IMG/VR virus record: IMGVR_UViG_3300034198_005867 | Span: 1-28,862 of that record | Direction: 5' to 3' (one strand) | Origin: a virus | Length of the DNA: 28,862 nucleotides | Shown: positions 20,883 through 27,319 of the stretch, one piece after another | Layout: every line of letters starts with the position of its first letter | How positions within the stretch are numbered: position 1 is the stretch's first letter | Translations under genes and position numbers: made by a program | The notes under the pieces: model-generated | Database searches by the model: none | Seen by the model: the letters and a program-made list of their open reading frames with translations, nothing else | Told to the model about the DNA's origin: nothing

Positions 20883-21634
20883 ATTTAGATGAGAGCAAAC
20901 TCCTGCCCACTTTGAGGAATATCAACAGATACTCTGCAAGAGATGTGGCAGATTTAGCATTCTGCTATATGTTGGCGTTACACATGTGCAGGCAGGAGTT
21001 TGAAACAGCCCCCTGGGTGAGACTGTATGCAACCACTAGTTTGAGTGTGAATGGTTGGCACACAACCAACCTGAACCGCACAGACTTGTATCAGTTTTTG
21101 ACTGTGTTAATTTCACAAACACCCACCTGGACACACAACCTGCGTAATCCAGATGCTAGCGATTTGCTGTTGAAGCAGATCAGAGTGAATCCACACAGTG
21201 TGGAAAGATTTCTGCACAACTTGCAACAGGTGTCATTTGATCCAGAACTGAGTGGCAGACTGTTATTGCAAATGGAACGTGATCTGAAAATCACCACCAG
21301 CAACTACAAGAGCATGAGACGCATCCTAACAGATTGGCATATGGATCATGTGGACACAGAAGCACAGTGTTTGGTGATGACCAGATTATTGCAAGCACTG
21401 CGAGCCAAAGCCTTGAGAGGTGATGTGATCGCAAGACTGCAATCCCTGGCTAGGGATCGTGATTGGGAAATCCATCACGCATGCGATCCTGAGACTGGTA
21501 AAAACTGCGGCATTACAGCAAACACCACCACTCCCAAAAAGCCCAGCCTGCTAAAGCAATTGGCAGTGGGGGCTGGATTGGGTGTGGGTGCATATTTATT
21601 GGGTAAGGCATTATTCGGAGGAAGTAAAAAATGA
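20879..21634 (+). CDS. 251-residue late protein with C-terminal hydrophobic tail
   Basis: The protein begins MNLDESKLLPTLRNINRYSA. Most of it is helical with many Leu, Asn, Arg and Trp (LLLKQIRVNPHSVERFLHNL and similar). The last 30 residues hold a Gly-rich hydrophobic segment (LAVGAGLGVGAYLLGKALFG) and end GGSKK, like a C-terminal membrane anchor. A Cys pair (CDPETGKNC) precedes the tail. It overlaps both neighbours by ATGA. Together with the LysM/hydrophobic protein it makes this cassette unusually membrane-directed for a late operon. No family recognised. Confidence 0.7.
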   Translation: MNLDESKLLPTLRNINRYSARDVADLAFCYMLALHMCRQEFETAPWVRLYATTSLSVNGWHTTNLNRTDLYQFLTVLISQTPTWTHNLRNPDASDLLLKQIRVNPHSVERFLHNLQQVSFDPELSGRLLLQMERDLKITTSNYKSMRRILTDWHMDHVDTEAQCLVMTRLLQALRAKALRGDVIARLQSLARDRDWEIHHACDPETGKNCGITANTTTPKKPSLLKQLAVGAGLGVGAYLLGKALFGGSKK

Positions 21635-22074
21635 AGATATCAGAACTACAAGAGGCCATCAAGGGCTGGAAACATGCAGGCAGAGACATAACCCGCATGC
21701 GTGCAGACAAGGCGGCTGCTCAACACACCGCCAAGCTGGTGAAACTAAACAAGGATGATGCAGAAAGCCAGATGCACGATGCCACCACTACCTACCCCAC
21801 AGAAGAAAAGGCTAGAGAATACCATTCTCGGATAGTCAAACTCAATCCCACCCGTAATATCCGTCACAACTTGTATGTGGACGGAAAACTGGTGGGCGTT
21901 TTGGACAAGGACAACCTGCTGGAATTCTCCAGTGGTGGCGGAACCAGTTCCGGTGCTGTGGCCAGCACAGTGAATCCATTTGGTATTGTGATGCGCAGAC
22001 CCAGTTTGTTTGGTTATGTGACTCCCGCAAAAACTAATGCGAAACCAAAGAAAAAACACTCACGTCATAAATAG
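21631..22074 (+). CDS. 147-residue basic late protein
   Basis: The protein begins MKISELQEAIKGWKHAGRDI with GGAGG 9 bases before the ATG. It is basic throughout and ends KPKKKHSRHK. The middle (NLYVDGKLVGVLDKDNLLEF) looks like a small beta hairpin, then a Ser/Gly-rich linker. Basic small virion proteins often pack with DNA or line the capsid, but this is inference. Its TAG stop overlaps a late-promoter element (CATAAATA) for the next gene. It is the last gene of the coupled cassette. Confidence 0.7.
   Translation: MKISELQEAIKGWKHAGRDITRMRADKAAAQHTAKLVKLNKDDAESQMHDATTTYPTEEKAREYHSRIVKLNPTRNIRHNLYVDGKLVGVLDKDNLLEFSSGGGTSSGAVASTVNPFGIVMRRPSLFGYVTPAKTNAKPKKKHSRHK
22066..22073 (+). promoter_or_regulatory. 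T4-type late promoter for the 229-residue gene
   Basis: CATAAATA, one base off TATAAATA, lies 39 bases before the ATG of the 229-residue gene and overlaps the stop of the preceding gene. With the terminator at 22824 it makes that gene a separate transcription unit. Confidence 0.6.
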
Positions 22075-22112
22075 TTTTGCAATCATGCACTCTTTTTTAG
22101 GAGACAAATACT

Positions 22113-22802
22113 ATGGCCTACGGTCAAACCGACGTCAATGCAGGAGCTCGCGGTGGCGAATTCCTCACCGGCAATCTGAACTACTTCACAATCAAGACAG
22201 TTGTTCCTGCCTACCCCACCAACGTGAAGACACCACTTGCTCAGGCACTCAAGGCCCGTAACTGGACCAGCCTGGCAGCCAGCCGCACAATCGTAGTTGT
22301 GGATGGTAATGGCGCAACAGTCACTTATGACACTGATGCAGAATACACAAGCGCATACAACAAGCAGCAGAATCTGAACACTGTGGTTGCTGTGTTCGCC
22401 ACTCGTGCTAACCCAGTTGTTGTGAACGTGAGTGCTGCTCTTAGTGCAGATCCTAGCGCAGCCAACTCTGCTTTCGCAAGCGGCGGCGTGGCCGACGATG
22501 AGTTCGGTGCCACATACAACAGTGCTAACACAGCCATCTACACCATCAGCATGGTTATTGAAAAGGCCGGCAGCTGGTTGGTGAGCGGCGTGGGTGCAGG
22601 CACAAATGACGCTGGTTATCAGCTGTTGAACGTTATGAACGGCGTGCCTGTTCTGAACACCACAGCCACAACTCCAGCTGGTCCTCAGGATGCATCAGGT
22701 ATTGCTATAACTGTGGCAACTAGTGCATTTGTTGTGGACGGCGCAAGTGCCGACAACAACGTGGTGGCCAAGTTCACAGACAGCCTGCCTTCTGTAGCTT
22801 AA
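22113..22802 (+). CDS. probable abundant virion protein
   Basis: The 229-residue protein begins MAYGQTDVNAGARGGEFLTG, then NLNYFTIKTVV. It is rich in Ala, Val, Thr, Asn and Gly, has no Cys, and reads as mostly beta strands with Ala-rich loops. It has the best expression signals of the late region: its own late promoter, a strong AGGAG SD at 9 bases, GC-rich codons unlike the AT-rich genes around it, and a perfect terminator right after it. That points to a protein made in many copies, such as a tail tube or decoration protein. I recall a similar GEFLTGNLNYFT start in marine T4-like phage proteins of unknown role. Confidence 0.7.
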   Translation: MAYGQTDVNAGARGGEFLTGNLNYFTIKTVVPAYPTNVKTPLAQALKARNWTSLAASRTIVVVDGNGATVTYDTDAEYTSAYNKQQNLNTVVAVFATRANPVVVNVSAALSADPSAANSAFASGGVADDEFGATYNSANTAIYTISMVIEKAGSWLVSGVGAGTNDAGYQLLNVMNGVPVLNTTATTPAGPQDASGIAITVATSAFVVDGASADNNVVAKFTDSLPSVA

Positions 22803-22823
22803 TCACTAACAGTATAAACTAAT

Positions 22824-22851
22824 ACAAAAGGCGCAGCAATGCGCCTTTTGT
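22824..22851 (+). terminator. strong intrinsic terminator
   Basis: A perfect 12-base stem (ACAAAAGGCGCA / TGCGCCTTTTGT) with a GCAA tetraloop ends the 229-residue gene. The A and T tracts make it work in both directions. Confidence 0.9.
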
Positions 22852-22871
22852 CATCTGTGACCAAATTGACC

Positions 22872-22877
22872 TAAATA
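22872..22877 (+). promoter_or_regulatory. T4-type late promoter-like element
   Basis: CTAAATATGATC at 22871-22882 carries the TAAATA core right after the terminator and ends where the ATG at 22883 begins, so the transcript may be leaderless. Confidence 0.45.
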
Positions 22878-22882
22878 TGATC

Positions 22883-23059
22883 ATGAAACTGGAACAAATA
22901 CCTGTGGGCACACACAGAATCCAATTTGTGCGCAAAAAGGGTCTGTTGCGTAGAGTGGTCACAAAACACCATGCGCACACACCTGTTATAAACCAACCCA
23001 TGTTCCCTATTGAGAGACCTTCCCATGAACACAAAAGAGCTAGCTCAGAAGACAGCTGA
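22883..23059 (+). CDS. 58-residue basic protein, possibly leaderless
   Basis: From ATG 22883 the protein reads MKLEQIPVGTHRIQFVRKKG and continues with LLRRVVTKHHAH. It is strongly basic with many His and Arg. No SD is present, and a late-promoter core lies 5 bases upstream; ATG 22877 lies inside that core. The end overlaps the next gene by 35 bases in another frame. No family recognised. Confidence is moderate because it is short. Confidence 0.5.
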   Translation: MKLEQIPVGTHRIQFVRKKGLLRRVVTKHHAHTPVINQPMFPIERPSHEHKRASSEDS

Positions 23060-23888
23060 CCTCACAGACAAGAGTGAAGCTGAAATTCAAGATCTCATGG
23101 ATCTCATGAATGCAGATCAAGTGATAAACCTGACTGCGGCTGTGGCAGATGAAGATTCAGATGCCATAGATGAAATATTGTCAGATGTGAGTGCTGATGC
23201 AGATTGGGACAATTCTGAAGAACCAGAAGATGTTCAGGAAATCAAAGCAAAGATTAAAAGTTTAGGTCGCAAATTGATCAAGAATGATCAAGAACTAACT
23301 GATCTTTGGCCTCTGATTGGTAAACTGGATGAAGATGATTGGCGACTGGTTTGGCCCAGCCTGGATTCTGAGCTCATGAGCCAATTGTATGCAGAAGCCA
23401 CAGACAAAGAAAAATCAGACATAAGCGGATCTGATGCCACCATGTTGCATGATTATGCTCAGTCATACATTAAAGAAAGTGTGGTCATGTATGAGAACAC
23501 CATGTGGCAAGTGCAAATTCCACAAGCCCCTGACAACTTGGTGGGCATCCGCAATCAAGATCACATGATCTTGGTGCCTCGCAGACATTTGCAATCCCTA
23601 CAAGAGCATGTGATGGGCATGACTCACATGCCCAGCTTGGTGAGGATCAAACAGTTAGCAGGAGTGCCTGATACACATGAAAAAGCAAGCACCATGCACA
23701 TGCTAGCCAATATGAACTCCAAGGTTCAACCTGAAACTGCCTGGTTACAAGAGTTACGCATGCACATGGCAGAAATTGAAAAATTACAACATGAACCTGT
23801 GACAGCAGACACTCAGGAAGAAATTCAGTTGCATGTTAAAGCACTGGGCCGTAAAGCACAAAAAGCTGCTGGTAACATGAAGACATAA
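23025..23888 (+). CDS. 287-residue acidic protein, probable head or assembly protein
   Basis: From ATG 23025 the protein begins MNTKELAQKTADLTDKSEAE. Residues 20-75 are very acidic (ADEDSDAIDEILSDVSADAD). The remainder is helical with a Trp-rich middle (LWPLIGKLDEDDWRLVWPSL). The acidic N-terminus and helical body resemble scaffold or prohead-core proteins, but I cannot tie it to gp22 or another named protein. The TTG at 23010 gives a longer frame and is less likely. No strong SD is present; coupling to the overlapping 58-residue gene is possible. The next gene starts 2 bases after its stop. Confidence 0.6.
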   Translation: MNTKELAQKTADLTDKSEAEIQDLMDLMNADQVINLTAAVADEDSDAIDEILSDVSADADWDNSEEPEDVQEIKAKIKSLGRKLIKNDQELTDLWPLIGKLDEDDWRLVWPSLDSELMSQLYAEATDKEKSDISGSDATMLHDYAQSYIKESVVMYENTMWQVQIPQAPDNLVGIRNQDHMILVPRRHLQSLQEHVMGMTHMPSLVRIKQLAGVPDTHEKASTMHMLANMNSKVQPETAWLQELRMHMAEIEKLQHEPVTADTQEEIQLHVKALGRKAQKAAGNMKT

Positions 23889-23890
23889 TC

Positions 23891-24118
23891 ATGAAAATAT
23901 TATATTTGAATTCGGGATTTCAACTGCTGATCAGCAATGAACAATCTGAACTACTGGACAAGTTTCAATCTGGTCAACCCATTCTGAAAAAGCAGCTTAC
24001 AGAAAGAGAACAATATTTGGCAACCGAATTGGTACATAAAGGAGCATTGACACGGTGCACTGTACAGAATAAGCTAGCTTATTGTAAACCTGACCCTGAA
24101 CAAGTGTGGAGGATTTAA
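23891..24118 (+). CDS. 75-residue unknown protein
   Basis: The protein begins MKILYLNSGFQLLISNEQSE and looks like a short beta hairpin followed by helices (LTEREQYLATELVHKGALTR). It begins 2 bases after the upstream stop and has no clear SD of its own, so it depends on coupling. It ends just before the GGAGG SD of the next gene. No family recognised. Confidence 0.6.
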   Translation: MKILYLNSGFQLLISNEQSELLDKFQSGQPILKKQLTEREQYLATELVHKGALTRCTVQNKLAYCKPDPEQVWRI

Positions 24119-24119
24119 T

Positions 24120-24785
24120 ATGGTTGTTAACGAAACAGACAGACTGGCCATGGCACATCTAATTGACATCATGAACGGGAAAATTACACCAGCCCCTCGT
24201 CAGCCGTTGGCAGCCCACACACATGAAATGCCTGTACAATTGGGTGGTGCTGGTCAAGTCACAAACCAAGACATTCAGGCCATGGCCAGTGTGTTGCAAA
24301 AGTTCAATCAAGCCGTGGAACAGACACATGTGCAACTGCTGTATGAAAGCAAGCATGATGCACATGTGGCAGAAGCGTTGGTTACTGAAAAACAAAATGA
24401 TTCGGTAAAAATTGGCCACTATAAGATTGCAGTACACATGGACGAACAACGTGTGGCAGGCAAGCAATATTATGATGTGGTGCATGGTGTAACTGGTGAA
24501 AAACTAGCATCTGAACTCAGCTTGTATGAAGCTGCACATGGATTGGTCAAGTTGCTGAATTCCGGCAAGTATGTTAACCATACCCAAGTGAGAGATCTAC
24601 TTGAAGCAGAAGCTGCATACACCAGTCATCGTATTGATGCCATTCATTACCATAAATTGGTAAAACGTGCAAGTACTCAAATGCAGTTGAGCAAGGTGGA
24701 CGTTTTTGAGGCACGTAAAGCAGCCAGCATGGATAAAGCTGCACATGCCAAAATTAAGGTCAAAAGGATTTATGCTAAACTATGA
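24120..24785 (+). CDS. 221-residue conserved phage protein, unknown
   Basis: The protein begins MVVNETDRLAMAHLIDIMNG with GGAGG 7 bases before the ATG. The N-terminal 100 residues include a His/Pro-rich linker and a helix. The C-terminal 120 residues (KIGHYKIAVHMDEQRVAGKQ, YYDVVHGVTGEKLASELSLY, EAAHGLVKLLNSGK) form a compact alpha/beta pattern I recall from marine T4-like phages, ending in a basic KIKVKRIYAKL. No function is known. Its stop overlaps the start of the IscA-like gene by ATGA. Confidence 0.65.
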   Translation: MVVNETDRLAMAHLIDIMNGKITPAPRQPLAAHTHEMPVQLGGAGQVTNQDIQAMASVLQKFNQAVEQTHVQLLYESKHDAHVAEALVTEKQNDSVKIGHYKIAVHMDEQRVAGKQYYDVVHGVTGEKLASELSLYEAAHGLVKLLNSGKYVNHTQVRDLLEAEAAYTSHRIDAIHYHKLVKRASTQMQLSKVDVFEARKAASMDKAAHAKIKVKRIYAKL

Positions 24786-25084
24786 TGATTACTCCTCAAG
24801 CACAATTAAAGATTTCACTAATTTGTGACCCTACTGAATGGTTCAGAGTTAGTGTGCGTGCAGGAGGTTGTTCTGGTTTTGAACATGCATTCAGTGTGGT
24901 ATCACAAATTGATACAAAGCATGATATCATGGTGGGTCAAGTTTGTATGGATTTGTCCAGCGCAGAAATATTACAAAATGCAGTGCTGGATTACCGCGTG
25001 GATTTGAGCGGTAGTCAATTTAAATTGACTGTGCCCGAAGCCACAAGTGCATGCGGCTGTGGCCAAAGCTTCAGTTTGTTCTGA
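24782..25084 (+). CDS. IscA/HesB-type Fe-S cluster carrier
   Basis: This 100-residue protein has the A-type carrier signature: RAGGCSGF (C30) and near the end ACGCGQSF (C91 and C93). Those three Cys bind an iron-sulfur cluster that the protein passes to client enzymes. The length is normal for the family. HesB/IscA-like genes are known in several cyanophages and other phages; the benefit may be maturing phage or host Fe-S enzymes. It sits in the middle of a late, structural-looking cluster and starts through an ATGA overlap, so it would be made late. The final FSLF tail is typical. Confidence 0.9.
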   Translation: MMITPQAQLKISLICDPTEWFRVSVRAGGCSGFEHAFSVVSQIDTKHDIMVGQVCMDLSSAEILQNAVLDYRVDLSGSQFKLTVPEATSACGCGQSFSLF

Positions 25085-25095
25085 CACATTTGGGC

Positions 25096-25101
25096 TAAAT
25101 A
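25096..25101 (+). promoter_or_regulatory. T4-type late promoter-like element
   Basis: GGCTAAATAAC at 25093-25103 holds the TAAATA core, about 30 bases before the ATG of the 581-residue gene. Confidence 0.45.
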
Positions 25102-25132
25102 ACTCAAACCACGAGTTTAGAAAAGTTTGGCC

Positions 25133-26878
25133 ATGTTTGTAGATCAACTCTCTGCTTCCCCTCACCACAGACTGAATCAAATCTTGCATACTCTCAAGCA
25201 TGTGCATGCTTGTGAATTACCTGTGCATGATGTTCACAAGCTTTCAGAATGGGCATCAGATGCCATATCTGAAAAACAACAAATTGTGAAAGATCAAGAT
25301 TTCAATTCCTACATGCAGCAACCTGCATATGTGAAGGCCAATTTGATCCTAGAAGCTGTGAAAATGCTCACAGAGGTTGCACCCAGACGTCGCAAGCGTG
25401 TGAAAGAACATAAGGAAACAAGTATGCCCACTCTGAATGAAGCAAAGGGTTCCAAACCAGACTTCCTGGATCTGGACAAAGATGGTGATCGCAAGGAATC
25501 CATGAAGCAAGCTGCCAAGCAGGCCAAACACAAAGAAGTGGATGAAGCCAAACAGGATCCTGAAGCAGACAGATTGAGAGATGAATGGATGGCCAAAAAG
25601 GCGCCCACATATGGTAACACCAAAGTGGCCAAGGGGGCTAAATTCCACAGACCAGGCTCTGGGCATGTGGGACGTACTGGCAGTGCAAGTGCAGATGCAC
25701 CTGGAATTAAATTGCCCAGAATAAAGGTTAAAGAGAGAGTGCTACAAGAAGATACCAATCTGGACAAAGCACAAACTTTGTTAGCTGCCCAAGATATAAG
25801 TGACCGCTTGCAAAAGATGGCAGAGGACGCAGCCAAGATGGCTGTGGATGATCTGATGCCACTTGTGGACACCATGAAGGATCAATTTGGTATGGAAGCT
25901 GCCACAGCATTCAATAATGTGGTCAAGCAGAACCTGCAAACTGTGCTGGACAGCATTATTGCAGCCAAGGATCAGACAGACAACGCTATCAACACCATGG
26001 AGACAGGTGGCATGCCTGCTGCTCCTTTAGACATTGGCCAACCCTTGCCTCCCATGGGAGCCCCGGCTCCTGCGGCTACAGCAGCTACTCCAGCTGCCCC
26101 TGCTGCTCCTGAACCAGAAGGTGAGATTGATTTCGAAAAAGAATTCGCAGCCATGCCTGCCATGAGTGGCCCCCACGAGGAGCCATTGGGCCGGGCCAAG
26201 AAGGAAGTAGCCGAAGCCACACTTACACCAGCACAACAAGTATTAGCCAAAGGGTTAGCTAAAAAAGAAGCAGAAGATCTGTTAAAAACTCGCAAAATGG
26301 GTAATAAACCAGCAACGGCTAAAGAAATTCAAGATGCTAAACAGATAGCGATGCAAACTGAGGCTGTGGCCAAAGTCAAAGAGAATAAAAGAGCTATTGA
26401 GAAGGATCTCAAGGAACAGCAGCTCAAACAGACTAAAGAGCAAGTGCATGCACTCAAGGAACGCTTTGATCATGTGAAGAAAAGTTATTCAGCTCATGTG
26501 CGCACACTGAGTGAAAACTGGATTCAAAACCAAGGTGATCTGCAATCTGCCGTGTTGCAAAACCACATGCATGAGATCAGAACACAAATTCAGGAACTAG
26601 TGGAAACACACAAGCAGCTCAAAGCAGAACTCCTAGAAGCTGCCAGATTTCAAGCGCAAACACATCGCAAGGTGGCCCAACTGGACCAACAACTAACAAG
26701 TGAACCTTGGGGTGTTAGAGGTCAATACACATATGGCGAACGTTTCCGTAAGTTTTTTGAAAGTGCAGTGTCCCGTGACACATGGCTCAGATACAATGAA
26801 GATCATATCAAAGTCATGGAAACAATTGACCCTGAGCATGTTAAGGCAGTGAAAAACAGATTACTAGATCAAATCTGA
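25133..26878 (+). CDS. long coiled-coil structural protein with Ca-binding-like motif
   Basis: From ATG 25133 the protein has 581 residues. Residues 113-119 read DLDKDGD, a Dx[DN]xDG calcium-loop motif inside KPDFLDLDKDGDRKES, a signature I recall from marine T4-like virion proteins. Residues about 213-295 form a helical module (QTLLAAQDISDRLQKMAEDA onward), then an Ala/Pro linker to about 335. Residues 360-520 are charged coiled coil and the end is globular (WGVRGQYTYGERFRKFFESA). Codons in 26220-26400 are AT-rich, unlike both sides. The size and layout suggest a prohead core, scaffold or neck protein; I cannot choose. A late-type element precedes it and a perfect terminator follows. Confidence 0.7.
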   Translation: MFVDQLSASPHHRLNQILHTLKHVHACELPVHDVHKLSEWASDAISEKQQIVKDQDFNSYMQQPAYVKANLILEAVKMLTEVAPRRRKRVKEHKETSMPTLNEAKGSKPDFLDLDKDGDRKESMKQAAKQAKHKEVDEAKQDPEADRLRDEWMAKKAPTYGNTKVAKGAKFHRPGSGHVGRTGSASADAPGIKLPRIKVKERVLQEDTNLDKAQTLLAAQDISDRLQKMAEDAAKMAVDDLMPLVDTMKDQFGMEAATAFNNVVKQNLQTVLDSIIAAKDQTDNAINTMETGGMPAAPLDIGQPLPPMGAPAPAATAATPAAPAAPEPEGEIDFEKEFAAMPAMSGPHEEPLGRAKKEVAEATLTPAQQVLAKGLAKKEAEDLLKTRKMGNKPATAKEIQDAKQIAMQTEAVAKVKENKRAIEKDLKEQQLKQTKEQVHALKERFDHVKKSYSAHVRTLSENWIQNQGDLQSAVLQNHMHEIRTQIQELVETHKQLKAELLEAARFQAQTHRKVAQLDQQLTSEPWGVRGQYTYGERFRKFFESAVSRDTWLRYNEDHIKVMETIDPEHVKAVKNRLLDQI

Positions 26879-26901
26879 GTCATCTGCACACATGCACCAT
26901 A

Positions 26902-26934
26902 AGAAACACCAGGATGCACTATCCTGGTGTTTCT
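26902..26934 (+). terminator. strong hairpin terminator
   Basis: A perfect 14-base stem (AGAAACACCAGGAT / ATCCTGGTGTTTCT) with a 5-base loop lies 23 bases after the 581-residue gene. The arms end in A and T tracts. Confidence 0.85.
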
Positions 26935-26958
26935 GTATTAAAACCATCCAGAATAAAG

Positions 26959-26964
26959 TAAATA
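26959..26964 (+). promoter_or_regulatory. T4-type late promoter-like element
   Basis: AGTAAATATG at 26957-26966 keeps the TAAATA core, 7 bases before the ATG at 26972 and just after the terminator. Confidence 0.45.
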
Positions 26965-26971
26965 TGTCATT

Positions 26972-27319
26972 ATGAGAGCACATGAATTCCTTTGCGAACA
27001 ATCACACGAAGACCTTGCACGCGATGCACTGATCACTTTGATCACCACTCAACATGCCATGGGGATACCCACCATCAAAACATCCCAGCTACTTAAAAGT
27101 TTGGAAGACAGAAACTTCTTCATGGACCAAGACTGGGTTTGGAGTCAGATGCACACCATACCTGTTGTGGATATGCAACAAAGTAAACCTGAGCAGATTG
27201 TGCTCAAATTATCCAGCAGTGAGCCAGAAGCTACACCCCCCAAGCAGCCCACAGAACCCAATAATGCAAAAACTGTGGAAAAGATGGCTAAAAACGCTCT
27301 TGCACAAAGGATCAAGTAA
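26972..27319 (+). CDS. 115-residue unknown late protein, possibly leaderless
   Basis: The protein begins MRAHEFLCEQSHEDLARDAL. Residues 1-80 look like a helical domain with a short beta end (VWSQMHTIPVVDMQQSKPEQ), then a Pro/Thr linker (EATPPKQPTEPNNAKT) and a basic helix (KMAKNALAQRIK). An MRAHEFL-type start is frequent in small proteins of T4-like marine phages, from memory. No SD is seen and the late-promoter core is 7 bases upstream. Its TAA overlaps the ATG of the next gene (TAATG). Function unknown. Confidence 0.65.
   Translation: MRAHEFLCEQSHEDLARDALITLITTQHAMGIPTIKTSQLLKSLEDRNFFMDQDWVWSQMHTIPVVDMQQSKPEQIVLKLSSSEPEATPPKQPTEPNNAKTVEKMAKNALAQRIK

Noticed and set aside
25309-25875. 188-codon minus-strand open frame inside the 581-residue gene
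   Set aside because: Antisense shadow without SD; the plus-strand frame has a recognisable Ca-loop motif and helical module.
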